Assembly (NCBI RefSeq): GCF_000332195.1
Contig: NZ_KB235922.1
Coordinates: 1,946,211-2,010,210, forward strand
Length of the DNA: 64,000 nucleotides
Direction of reading: 5' to 3'
Origin: Pleurocapsa sp. PCC 7319
GTDB lineage: Bacteria; Cyanobacteriota; Cyanobacteriia; Cyanobacteriales; Xenococcaceae
How positions within the stretch are numbered: position 1 is the stretch's first letter; every line of letters starts with the position of its first letter. Shown piece by piece: positions 56,419-64,000 of this stretch. The notes under the pieces were generated by a model, which was not told the origin of the DNA, did not search any database, and worked only from the letters and a program-made list of their open reading frames with translations. The position numbers and the translations under genes are program-made.

Positions 56419-58347
56419 TCAGTCAGCGAACATTTCCTTAATTAGATTTTGATACTTTTCTCTAACTATCGGACGCTTAATTTTGAAAGTTTGGGTCATC
56501 ATACCATTAGCCTGGGAGAAGGGTTGCGGGATCAGACGAAAGTTAGTAATACGGTCATCTGCACGGTAGCCAGGACGGTTTTTCACTTCACGATTTAACT
56601 CATCACGATATAAATCGGCAATCGCTTTATGATTAAGACTACTCTGGGCGATTTCTTCGGGAGAGCTATCTTGACTGGGTAGCTTAAGATCGAGATTTTG
56701 CTCTGTAATCCACAGTTGCAAGGTTTCTAAGTTAGGAACAATTAATGCCCCAAGAGATCGCTGATCTTGCCCTACCAACATCATTTGGTCAATATATATA
56801 CTTCGGACACAAGCATCTTCAATGGGCTGAGGTTCAATATTTTCCCCATTGGTTAACACAATCGTATCTTTAGCTCGTCCTGTCAGCACTAAATCATTTT
56901 CAGGCGTAACAAAACCCAAGTCCCCACTATCAAACCAACCTTCGGGATCAATTGCCTTGGCTGTAGCTTCAGGATTTTTATAGTAGCCCTGCATCACCTG
57001 AGTACCTCGGATTAAGACTAATCCTCGTTGTCCCTGGGGAAGTTCTTGGCGGGTTTGGGGATCGACAATTTTAATTTCGGTTTCTGGTAAAGGTTGACCT
57101 GCCGAACCTCGAATATTGTGCTTAGGTGTGCGAGCATTAGTGATGGGTGAAGTTTCAGTTAGTCCATAGCCAACAAAGACGTCAACGCCGATGGTTTCAT
57201 AAAAATCATCGAGATACTTAGCTAGAGAACCACCGCCACTGCAAACTGCCTTGATATTGCCTACTCCCTCACGAATTTTACGATATACCAATTTATCTGC
57301 TAGGGCATGGAGAGGATAAAGACTTCCTGCTTTTAAGTCGGCTAGCGATCGCTGTATCGAAGAAGCATCAAAATGTTCTAGGCTAGTATCATTAGCAATC
57401 CGTTTTGCCATGATGTAGCGTTCTGACTGCTTGAGAAACAACTTCACTAACTTTTGTTGGGACTCAGATTGTTCACCCAACAGCTTTTGCACTCCATCAT
57501 AAAGAGATTCCCAGAGGCGAGGCACACCAACCATGTAAGTAGGTCGGAATTCTTTCAAATCCTGTTTAAAAAAACGAATATTAGTATAAATTTGAGTACC
57601 ACCGTGGGCTAAGAAAAAATATTCCGCAGCTCGTTCGTAGGAATGCCAACTAGGGAGAATCGAAAGTAAAACATCCCCCGGCTCAGGTTGAAAGACAGTT
57701 TTAACGTAATTTACTTGATGTAAGAGATTACCATGACTTAACATCACTCCTTTTGGTCGCCCCGTAGTCCCAGAAGTATAAAGTAATGTTGCCAGGGTAT
57801 CTTTATACTGCTGAACTGGCTGCAATGAATTATTAGCACCTAATTCCATCAATTGTGGAAAATTAATAGTTTTAATAGACTGTTCTTCAGCAGGTACTTC
57901 ATCACTCAAGAGAACAATCAGTTGAATGGGCAAATCTGCTAATTGAGGATCTAATTTAGCTAAAGTTTTTAAATTTTCAACTACAAGACTGGTACTATCG
58001 CTATGCTCCAAAATGTAGGCTAGTTCTTGCTGCTCAGCTCCCGAAGAACGTACCACATCTACCCCTCCAGCAGTCATAATTCCTTGATCGGCAATAAACC
58101 AACGAGGACTATTATCGGCAAACAGAGCAACTTTATCTTGGGGCTTGATCCCTAAAATTTGTAATCCAGCAGCAAATTGTTGAATTTGAGTCAATAAATC
58201 TTGATAAGTAATTACTACTTCTGGTTTAGCGTGGGGATCTTTTAAAGCAATGGTATCACCAAACTTATCGGCAGCGATCTGCCACACTTCAGGTAGTGAC
58301 TCAAGAGTAATATAGTCAAAAGTAATCGCTTGAGATGCTGTATTCAT
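56419..58347 (-). CDS. Long-chain acyl-activating enzyme (acyl-CoA / acyl-ACP synthetase)
   Basis: A 642-aa ANL-superfamily adenylating enzyme. It has the P-loop motif L-L-Y-T-S-G-T-T-G-R-P-K-G-V-M (about 188-202), L-P-S-W-H-S-Y-E-R, G-G-S-L-A-K-Y-L, V-G-Y-G-L-T-E-T-S-P (about 395-404), and the GWFDSGDLG and LTGRAKDTIVLTNGENIEP core motifs. Cyanobacteria normally carry one such gene, an acyl-ACP synthetase that recycles free fatty acids to acyl-ACP; that specific role is inferred. Confidence 0.92.
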   Translation of the reverse strand: MNTASQAITFDYITLESLPEVWQIAADKFGDTIALKDPHAKPEVVITYQDLLTQIQQFAAGLQILGIKPQDKVALFADNSPRWFIADQGIMTAGGVDVVRSSGAEQQELAYILEHSDSTSLVVENLKTLAKLDPQLADLPIQLIVLLSDEVPAEEQSIKTINFPQLMELGANNSLQPVQQYKDTLATLLYTSGTTGRPKGVMLSHGNLLHQVNYVKTVFQPEPGDVLLSILPSWHSYERAAEYFFLAHGGTQIYTNIRFFKQDLKEFRPTYMVGVPRLWESLYDGVQKLLGEQSESQQKLVKLFLKQSERYIMAKRIANDTSLEHFDASSIQRSLADLKAGSLYPLHALADKLVYRKIREGVGNIKAVCSGGGSLAKYLDDFYETIGVDVFVGYGLTETSPITNARTPKHNIRGSAGQPLPETEIKIVDPQTRQELPQGQRGLVLIRGTQVMQGYYKNPEATAKAIDPEGWFDSGDLGFVTPENDLVLTGRAKDTIVLTNGENIEPQPIEDACVRSIYIDQMMLVGQDQRSLGALIVPNLETLQLWITEQNLDLKLPSQDSSPEEIAQSSLNHKAIADLYRDELNREVKNRPGYRADDRITNFRLIPQPFSQANGMMTQTFKIKRPIVREKYQNLIKEMFAD

Positions 58348-58586
58348 AATTATTTTACCTACCTATTTTCCCCAAGAATAAGTAAATGATAATCAGTTAT
58401 ACAGCAATACTCCACTACTAAGTGGGCAATTTAATATTTGTCATCCAGTCAAACCTAGAAAACATTCCCTAAAATTCGATGGCTGATAGCTGAAAGCTGA
58501 GAGCTAAAAACCGATTGACCAACAGCGTAGTATCTCAACTTATAAAAAATACCCAATTTTTTTAGCTTAGAGCTTAGAGCTTAGAG

Positions 58587-59363
58587 CTAATTGACCGTAT
58601 AGGTAATTTCTTCAACTTCGCCTGGTGCGCCTAAAATCTTTTGCTGTTCATTATTAAAACTGATTACTACCCCTCCTGCGTTTCCTGCCCGAATTGTCAC
58701 CTGTTTTTCACCTGTCCATTGACGCTGAGTACCTTTGGGGAGAGTCCCCTCAAAAGCCAGTTTCCCGTCAACCATAACTTTTAACCAGCAACGCTCTTGT
58801 AAATTAATTCCTACTATTACTGACTCAGAATTATTGGATTGAGAAACAAATTGGGGAGCCGATTCTGGCTGTTTTATTTGCGCAGTAGCTTCAGATTCCT
58901 GTACCTCAGAATTAGCAGTGGGATTTTCCTCGGGTACTTGATTGATAATTACGGGAGATTCTACTAGAGAGGTAATGATCTTGACTGAAACAACTATTAG
59001 CAAAATATATAGCAAGTAAAGATGAAGCGATCTTAATTGAAAATTAAGCCAATATCGGCGTTCAGTGTGGGATTTTGTAGTTTTTTCTGTCGCTTCAGTA
59101 TCTTTAGAAGATTGGAAAATAAATTCGATTCCTGTTGCACCAATCTCTTGAGCAAATTTTGCTACTAATGCTCGAATATAAAATGGTTCTGGTAATTCCT
59201 CGCTATTTCCCGATTCTATGGCTTTTAGTAGACGTTTAGTAATCCGGGTATTAGCTGATACTGTATCCAGAGAAATATTTTTAGCAGTACGAACCTGATT
59301 TAGTTTAAGACCTATTTCTACGAGCTGTTGTTGTTGAGCAGAATTTAAATTTTTATTATTCAT
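58587..59363 (-). CDS. RodZ-like protein: HTH_25, membrane helix, DUF4115
   Basis: A 258-aa single-pass membrane protein. The cytoplasmic N-terminus (about 10-80) is a RodZ-type helix-turn-helix (I-G-L-K-L-N-Q-V-R-T, SLDTVSANTRITKRLLKAIE, LPEPFYIRALVAKFAQ). A basic segment leads to one helix (about 113-131, LYLLYILLIVVSVKIITSL). The periplasmic part ends in a DUF4115 beta domain (LQERCWLKVMVDG, KQVTIRAGNAGGV). RodZ links MreB to cell-wall growth. Its ATG overlaps the end of the upstream pseudouridine synthase gene by 8 bp, so translation is coupled. Confidence 0.88.
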   Translation of the reverse strand: MNNKNLNSAQQQQLVEIGLKLNQVRTAKNISLDTVSANTRITKRLLKAIESGNSEELPEPFYIRALVAKFAQEIGATGIEFIFQSSKDTEATEKTTKSHTERRYWLNFQLRSLHLYLLYILLIVVSVKIITSLVESPVIINQVPEENPTANSEVQESEATAQIKQPESAPQFVSQSNNSESVIVGINLQERCWLKVMVDGKLAFEGTLPKGTQRQWTGEKQVTIRAGNAGGVVISFNNEQQKILGAPGEVEEITYTVN

Positions 59364-60156
59364 AAACTGCGTCCCCAGGTTGTGCAGCTAATTTAAAGGG
59401 TTTTAGATTAAAAGAGTTTTTGAGAAAGTTAATTTCCTTTTGCTCCAAATGTCTATAGTTGCCCTGGGGAAGTTCCAACTTGTTCATAGAATTTAAAGTT
59501 ATCGAACCAATTGCTGTACGATGCAGCTTCAGAACTTGATAACCCAGCCTTTGGGCCACACGACGTATTTGCCGATTTCTACCTTCAGTCAAAACTATTT
59601 CTATCGTCGTAGATTTAGTAGATTTATTAGTCTGAACTCTTCTAATTTTGGCAGGTAAAGTTTTTCTTTGGTCTAACATGACTCCTTGGCGCCACACAGT
59701 CAAATCTTTTTTAGATGGTGGACGATCTAATTCCACCAAATATGTTTTGGGTAAATGGTAACGGGGATGAGTTAAGCCAAGAGTTAAGTCACCATCATTT
59801 GTCAAAATTAAAGCACCACTAGAAGAAAAATCAAGTCTACCCACAGGATGAATTCCTGTTCCTTGTCTGAGGTTTTTAGGTAATAGATCGATTACAGTAG
59901 AGCGATTTTGGGGATCGGAACAGGTAGAAACCACCTCTGGAGGCTTGTTTAACAGTAAATAGATAGATTGAGGACGATTAGATGCTTTAATTTCTTTATC
60001 ATCTATATGCAGAACATCTACACGTAAATCGACTTTGTCTCCCAAACTAGCTGTTTGACCGTTAATCAGAACTCTTCCTGCTAAAATCATTTTTTCCGCT
60101 TTTCGTCGAGAAGCAATACCCCATTGAGATAAAACTTTTTGGACTCTTTCCGTCAT
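59356..60156 (-). CDS. rRNA pseudouridine synthase (RsuA/RluB/E/F family)
   Basis: A 266-aa enzyme. An N-terminal S4 RNA-binding domain (ERVQKVLSQWGIASRRKAEKMI, RVLINGQTA) is followed by a catalytic domain with the conserved GRLDFSSSGALILTNDGDL segment containing the nucleophilic Asp (about D104), HPRYHLPKTYLV, and EGRNRQIRR near 191. It isomerises a specific uridine in 16S or 23S rRNA; the RluB branch is most likely, but the site is not readable here. Confidence 0.92.
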   Translation of the reverse strand: MTERVQKVLSQWGIASRRKAEKMILAGRVLINGQTASLGDKVDLRVDVLHIDDKEIKASNRPQSIYLLLNKPPEVVSTCSDPQNRSTVIDLLPKNLRQGTGIHPVGRLDFSSSGALILTNDGDLTLGLTHPRYHLPKTYLVELDRPPSKKDLTVWRQGVMLDQRKTLPAKIRRVQTNKSTKSTTIEIVLTEGRNRQIRRVAQRLGYQVLKLHRTAIGSITLNSMNKLELPQGNYRHLEQKEINFLKNSFNLKPFKLAAQPGDAVYE

Positions 60157-60337
60157 CGAGAGATTTTCCTACCAGCAATGTAAATACTAATCTTACATAA
60201 AAGACTTAGCAAATCTCCCAAAGTTATTAGCTTATTCATATTCTGCCCAAAAAAAATGATAAAGTATCAGTCGACCAGAGAAAATTGTTATCTATTCCTA
60301 ACTCAATATTCCATCAGCGTAATTTGTAATATATCTG

Positions 60338-61027
60338 GTGATTAATAAGTTACTATCAACCGCAATCAAATTTTATTTGCGATCGCAGGTAACAAAAGCA
60401 GAAGATTTGCAAGTAAAAATTGTGGGCAAAAATCGTCAAATTCTTCAGGGCTATATCCCTCAAGTGCTTTTATGTTGTAATCGTGCAGTCTATCAAGGAC
60501 TTTTCTTACGCCAAATTGAAATTCACGGTATTAATATTAATTTTAATTTACCCGAAGTACTAAAAAAGAAACCGTTCAAACTCTTAGAGCCTATTATTGT
60601 AGACATTAAATTAGGATTGGATGCGGCGGATTTACAAGCTTCTTTGGATTCTCCTTTACTTCAAAGTGGACTAAGTGATCTTTGGCAAATTATTTTAGCT
60701 GCACAGCTAACAGACGCTAGAACGGAAAAAATAGTTGATTCAGTAATTGAGTGGCACAGTATTGCGATCGCTTCTGAAACTTTAAATCTAAGGGGAACAT
60801 ATCAAGATACAACGGGTAAAGTCAGAGAAATCAATTTATCCACAGGAATAGGGTTGACTAATGACCATACTCTTGATTTATCTCCTCTTAAAATTACTAG
60901 TGAATCAGTTAGTTCTGAATTAGGAGAACAATTAGAAATTGAATTGGGAACAGATGTCGCTATTGAACAATTAGTTATTGAATCAGAGCAAATGCTATGT
61001 TCTGGAAAAATAACGATTAATAGTTAA
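60338..61027 (+). CDS. DUF2993 family protein
   Basis: A 229-aa protein starting with GTG at 60338. It matches DUF2993 (LmeA-like): an amphipathic N-terminus (INKLLSTAIKFYLRSQV), then beta-rich repeats (LQVKIVGKNRQILQGYIPQVLLCCNRAVYQGL, LRQIEIHGININFN). In cyanobacteria these proteins are widespread and of unknown role; a lipid-binding TULIP-type fold has been suggested for relatives. No signal peptide is obvious. Confidence 0.82.
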   Translation: MINKLLSTAIKFYLRSQVTKAEDLQVKIVGKNRQILQGYIPQVLLCCNRAVYQGLFLRQIEIHGININFNLPEVLKKKPFKLLEPIIVDIKLGLDAADLQASLDSPLLQSGLSDLWQIILAAQLTDARTEKIVDSVIEWHSIAIASETLNLRGTYQDTTGKVREINLSTGIGLTNDHTLDLSPLKITSESVSSELGEQLEIELGTDVAIEQLVIESEQMLCSGKITINS

Positions 61028-61068
61028 ACTGTTTTACAGATAGCTATCAGCCAAAATCTACAGGCTGA

Positions 61069-61245
61069 AGTGACGGATATGTTAGATCAGTTGATATTTT
61101 TAGTAAAACAGTTGTTTTTGCAGTTTATACACAAGGTGACGCTGGTACAACTTATTTTTTGTTCAAGACGAAATTGACTGGTAAATCTAAGGGATTTTTC
61201 CAGGGCAACTATAACTGCAATTTAGCCAATAAGGGATCAAAATAA
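61069..61245 (+). pseudogene. Gene remnant without start codon
   Basis: A 58-codon open stretch between a TGA at 61066-61068 and TAA at 61243-61245 has no plausible start yet reads like real protein: YVRSVDIFSKTVVFAVYTQG, then DAGTTYFLFKTKLTGKSKGF and FQGNYNCNLANKGSK. The composition and the Gly/aromatic pattern suggest the truncated C-terminus of a formerly longer protein. The family is not recognised. Confidence 0.4.
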
Positions 61246-61265
61246 TTTGGTCAAGAAATCAATAA

Positions 61266-62483
61266 TTATCTTGATTCAAGTATAAAGACAGCAAAGTCTA
61301 TTGCTTGTTGTGGTGTGGAGATCTTTGATTCGATCTGAGCAATTTGAATTTCGGTGAGCAATGTGCCAATCACTGGAGATGGCTTTAGGTTTAATTTATG
61401 AATTAAGTCGTGACCTGTAACCAAAGGCTGAGGATGGGCAACTTGATCTGTAGGGTCAAGATAACGTTCAATCAAGGGATTGAAAATATCTTCTGCTACT
61501 CCTGTTGCGATCGCTCTAACGATTAATAATGGAAAAACGTCTTTAACTTCTAAGAACCAAAAATATTGCGATCGCAAACTCATCATGTTATTCATGGCTT
61601 GCAATTGCGGTAGATGTTTGACTGTTTTGGTTACTGCTTTAATTTGAGCGCGAGAGTATTTGAGTTGAGTTAACTCGGTTTCTGCCAAAGTAGGTTCTGA
61701 AGCGACTAAGGTTGCTAACTTGGCTAAGATGGATAAATTTGCCAGTTTCAAACCCGAATTGAGACAAAATTCCAGAGCATCTTCTACTGCTTCTAACTGC
61801 TCAATTTTCTCTTGATTAATATGGGGCAGCCAAAACTGTAATAAACCACACTCAATTGCTTCCACTAGCCATTTATTACTTTGCGGTGCAGCAAAAATAT
61901 AATTTAACTCTGCTTGAACTCTCTCAGCAGCAATTGTTTTTAATAAAAACGCGCGATCGCTAATGGCTTTTCTGGTCTGATCTTCAATCGTGAAATTTAG
62001 TTGAGCTGCCTGTCTAAATGCTCTGAGTAATCTTAAAGGATCTTCTTCCAAGTTGGCTGCAGAAACCATGCGTAAGATCCCCTGCTTGAGATCGGCTAAT
62101 CCTCCCAAAGGATCTACAAGTTGTTGTGATTGGATATTATAGGCGATCGCATTGATTGTAAAGTCTCTTCTTTGAAGATCTGTTTCCAGGCTTCCCCCTT
62201 CTTGGAGAGCCAGGTCTAGAGTTCCCTGGGGAAAAACGACCCTAGCAATCTCCCGCTCCCGATCTAAAATTACAAACCCAGCTTGATAGAGCTTAGCCAT
62301 TTTTTGAGCTGTTGCAATGGCTTTTTCGGGTAAAACAAAATCTAAATCTACAGGAATTTTGTAACGTTGCAATAAAGCATCGCGCACCGAGCCACCGACT
62401 AAATAAGCTGAGGTTGGCAAATTATTTACATCGCAGGGAAAATCTACAGCAGCCAAATATGATTTTATTTCTTCAACAGCCAT
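61266..62483 (-). CDS. cca: CCA tRNA nucleotidyltransferase / poly(A) polymerase family
   Basis: A 405-aa class II nucleotidyltransferase. The head has A-Y-L-V-G-G-S-V-R-D-A-L-L (about 27-39), the metal-binding D-L-D (47-49) and RRDFTINAIAYN (about 110-121). The neck has DPLRLLRAFRQAAQLNF (about 148-164) and E-R-V-Q-A-E-L. It adds or repairs the 3' CCA of tRNAs; cyanobacteria may split CCA and poly(A) functions, so exact specificity is open. Confidence 0.92.
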   Translation of the reverse strand: MAVEEIKSYLAAVDFPCDVNNLPTSAYLVGGSVRDALLQRYKIPVDLDFVLPEKAIATAQKMAKLYQAGFVILDREREIARVVFPQGTLDLALQEGGSLETDLQRRDFTINAIAYNIQSQQLVDPLGGLADLKQGILRMVSAANLEEDPLRLLRAFRQAAQLNFTIEDQTRKAISDRAFLLKTIAAERVQAELNYIFAAPQSNKWLVEAIECGLLQFWLPHINQEKIEQLEAVEDALEFCLNSGLKLANLSILAKLATLVASEPTLAETELTQLKYSRAQIKAVTKTVKHLPQLQAMNNMMSLRSQYFWFLEVKDVFPLLIVRAIATGVAEDIFNPLIERYLDPTDQVAHPQPLVTGHDLIHKLNLKPSPVIGTLLTEIQIAQIESKISTPQQAIDFAVFILESR

Positions 62484-62568
62484 TTAAATTTATATAAATT
62501 AATTTTTCAATCAGGTTGCCGTCTAAGCTAGATTAACAATTAAAGCATGAAGCCTAGCGAGAAAAACT

Positions 62569-62817
62569 ATGTGTATTTGCATTAACTGTAGTTATGTCGA
62601 TCGTTGCGAAACATACAATGCAGTGGAAACCCAGCATCAACAACCTCATTTAACTGAAAATCCAACTTTTGAACCAGTTGAACCCACAATTAACGTCAAT
62701 ATCCGCACCCAAGGCGAGACTATTGAAATGGAATGGGATGTAGTTGGCTGTCAAAGTTTTGTCGAGGAAATGGGTAGATGGTCAAAACTACGCCCTGGTG
62801 AAGCTGTTCCAACTTAA
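62569..62817 (+). CDS. ycf34: Ycf34 family protein
   Basis: An 82-aa soluble protein starting MCICINCSYVDRCETYNAVE, with Cys at 2, 4, 7 and 13, and ending with MEWDVVGCQSFVEEMGRWSKL. This is the Ycf34 pattern, a short protein confined to cyanobacteria and some algal plastids, for which iron-sulfur binding through the N-terminal cysteines has been reported. It supports a cyanobacterial origin of the window. It is divergent from the cca gene. Confidence 0.93.
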   Translation: MCICINCSYVDRCETYNAVETQHQQPHLTENPTFEPVEPTINVNIRTQGETIEMEWDVVGCQSFVEEMGRWSKLRPGEAVPT

Positions 62818-62914
62818 TACAATAACTACAGATTTATCTTTAGTGTAATAATTGACACCTCTGCCCAATTCACGTCAAGATAAGAGAGAACATTAATGTT
62901 TGTTAAGCCATTGA

Positions 62915-63544
62915 ATGTCACTTGAGCTGTTTACTTTAGATACTTTGCAAGAAGTCGCTCGCCTCTACGGTTACTGGGCGGTCTTCGTAGGAATTGCCTT
63001 GGAAAATACCGGGATTCCCTTACCTGGAGAAACCATTGTGATAGTTGGTGGTTTTTTAGCAGGTAGTGGTGAATTAAACTACGGACTAGTTTTGGCTACA
63101 GCGATCGCTGGTGCCGTTTTAGGCGATAGTTTTGGTTACTGGATTGGTAGAACTGGAGGCTGGCAGCTTTTAGTAAGAATTGGACGGATTTTTCGGATTC
63201 AAGAGCAACAGTTAGAACAGGCTAAAGACCGCTACAGTGAGAACGCGGTCAAAGCAGTGTTTTTTGGTCGTTTTATTACTATCTTAAGAATTTTTGCAGG
63301 TCCTCTGGCTGGCATTACCCGAATGCCCTATAAGCAGTTTTTACTATGTAATTTTGGTGGAGCAGCTGTCTGGGCAACTACGATTGTTAGCCTGTCTTAT
63401 TTCTTGGGTAAAGTTGTTGCTTTAGAGCAAATTGTTAGTTGGGTTGCTCAAGTTGGAGTAGGTGCCTTGCTACTAGTAATTGCGGTAGTATTGACTCCTA
63501 TTCTTTGGGAATATGGACAAAAGAAACTGCTCCAAAAAGATTAG
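62915..63544 (+). CDS. DedA family membrane protein
   Basis: A 209-aa integral membrane protein with the DedA/VTT (SNARE-associated) pattern: A-L-E-N-T-G-I-P-L-P-G-E-T (about 27-39), G-A-V-L-G-D-S-F-G-Y-W-I-G-R (about 66-79), F-F-G-R-F-I-T-I-L-R-I-F-A-G-P-L-A-G-I (about 109-127) and several hydrophobic helices. The Glu and double Arg of the family are present. DedA proteins act in lipid carrier flipping and membrane homeostasis. It lies 97 bp after ycf34 and is convergent with carB. Confidence 0.92.
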   Translation: MSLELFTLDTLQEVARLYGYWAVFVGIALENTGIPLPGETIVIVGGFLAGSGELNYGLVLATAIAGAVLGDSFGYWIGRTGGWQLLVRIGRIFRIQEQQLEQAKDRYSENAVKAVFFGRFITILRIFAGPLAGITRMPYKQFLLCNFGGAAVWATTIVSLSYFLGKVVALEQIVSWVAQVGVGALLLVIAVVLTPILWEYGQKKLLQKD

Positions 63545-63555
63545 TCCAAACTCTA

Positions 63556-63582
63556 GTCGGGCGAACTGCCCTTCGCCCCTAC
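63556..63582. repeat. GTAGGGGCG hairpin repeat (copy 4, degenerate)
   Basis: GTCGGGCGAA and TTCGCCCCTAC are the two arms, with imperfect pairing. It lies 12 bp after the DedA gene and 22 bp before the carB stop codon, again between convergent genes. Confidence 0.6.
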
Positions 63583-63603
63583 GAACGCCGAACTCTAATT
63601 AAA

Positions 63604-64000
63604 TCATTGAAGATATTCTTGCAGTGCTTTAACTTCTAAAGGTTCAGATTGCAATGAACGAATTGCTGCTACGGTAGCTTTGGCTCCAGCGATCGTCGTA
63701 ATAATCGGCAGTTTATAATCTAGTGCCATCCGTCGAATTAATTGAGCATCTGTTTGGGATTCTTCTCCAGTGGGAGTATTGATAATTAATTGAATTTCAT
63801 TGTTTTTGATAGAGTCTACTACATGAGGTCGACCTTCATGGAGTTTGAGTATTAGATCTACATCTTGAATGCCATTAGCTTGTAAGGCTTTTTGCGTTCC
63901 CGCAGTAGCAATTATTTTGAAGCCTAAATCAATAAAGTCTTGCACTACAGGTACGATTGCTTGCTTATCTCGTTCATTCATCGAGACAAACACTGTACCT
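63604..64000 (-). CDS. carB: Carbamoyl-phosphate synthase large subunit, C-terminal end (partial)
   Basis: About 132 residues from the right edge to the stop. The apparent first Met at 63993 is an internal GTG (Val) of the frame G-T-V-F-V-S-M-N-E-R-D-K, so the gene continues beyond the window. The segment is the methylglyoxal-synthase-like allosteric domain of CarB: G-F-K-I-I-A-T-A-G-T, L-K-L-H-E-G-R-P-H-V-V-D-S-I-K, I-I-N-T-P-T-G, and I-T-T-I-A-G-A-K-A-T. The whole enzyme makes carbamoyl phosphate for arginine and pyrimidines. Confidence 0.93.
   Translation of the reverse strand, partial: GTVFVSMNERDKQAIVPVVQDFIDLGFKIIATAGTQKALQANGIQDVDLILKLHEGRPHVVDSIKNNEIQLIINTPTGEESQTDAQLIRRMALDYKLPIITTIAGAKATVAAIRSLQSEPLEVKALQEYLQ

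Noticed and set aside
61079-61177. 32-codon ATG frame (MLDQLIFLVKQLFLQF) downstream of the DUF2993 gene
   Set aside because: It is out of frame with the protein-like remnant in the same bases and has no good ribosome-binding site.

Overview
The window is cyanobacterial chromosome. Signs of this are the very frequent HIP1-type octamer GCGATCGC on both strands, an AT-rich composition, and a typical gene set: Ycf34, LpdA, class II fructose-bisphosphate aldolase, CHAT/CHASE2/DUF928 proteins and a two-partner secretion locus with the N-P-S-G-I haemagglutinin motif. Abundant heptamer tandem repeats and interspersed HIP1-containing repeats fit a filamentous or pleurocapsalean-type cyanobacterium, but the species cannot be fixed. 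I see no tRNA, rRNA, CRISPR array, transposase or prophage.

Layout. (1) Bases 1-3300: the tail of an unknown Pro-rich protein, an aldo/keto reductase with ferredoxin clusters, a DUF151 protein, riboflavin synthase and an untracked 53-aa zinc-finger-like protein. (2) 3300-25,700: a secretion and surface region. It holds a polytopic membrane protein, a CHASE2-GGDEF-EAL protein, a DUF928 protein, a secreted CHAT protease-like TPR protein, a C39-peptidase ABC exporter, an HlyD-type adaptor, a TpsA haemagglutinin, a 36-aa double-glycine peptide, a TpsB transporter, a 1049-aa protein built of 17 ELWxxDGT repeats plus a calcium-binding RTX tail, and a TIGR03032-family protein. A degraded copy of the RTX tail lies upstream of tpsB, and a pair of 37-bp direct repeats flanks the last two genes. 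(3) 25,900-28,000: acetate kinase and a YihY/BrkB membrane protein. (4) 28,200-42,700: an exopolysaccharide cluster with a secreted unknown protein, hexapeptide acyltransferase, five glycosyltransferases, an O-antigen polymerase-like protein, a flippase and a Wzc-like protein with a destroyed P-loop. One glycosyltransferase carries a C-terminal PqqD/RRE-like domain and is followed at once by a 58-aa peptide gene with a YxxPxL leader-type motif. (5) 42,800-50,800: dihydrolipoyl dehydrogenase, a haem-oxygenase-like protein and a 1745-aa pseudokinase-ATPase-GAF-histidine kinase. (6) 51,400-64,000: housekeeping genes (aldolase, Crp-type regulator, DALR protein, PfkB sugar kinase, YlqD, acyl-activating enzyme, RodZ-like protein, pseudouridine synthase, DUF2993, CCA-adding enzyme, Ycf34, DedA, and the 3' end of carB).

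How it fits together. In region 2, the active-site C39 exporter, the adaptor and the GG peptide look like a peptide-secretion unit sharing a locus with a two-partner system and an RTX adhesin-like protein. Region 4 looks like a Wzx/Wzy-type polysaccharide pathway into which an RRE-glycosyltransferase plus small-peptide pair has been placed. That pair is the best candidate for an undescribed system.

Repeats matter here. A 32-35 bp HIP1-containing element occurs five times, two of them inside reading frames. A 28-bp GTAGGGGCG hairpin occurs four times, always just 3' of genes.
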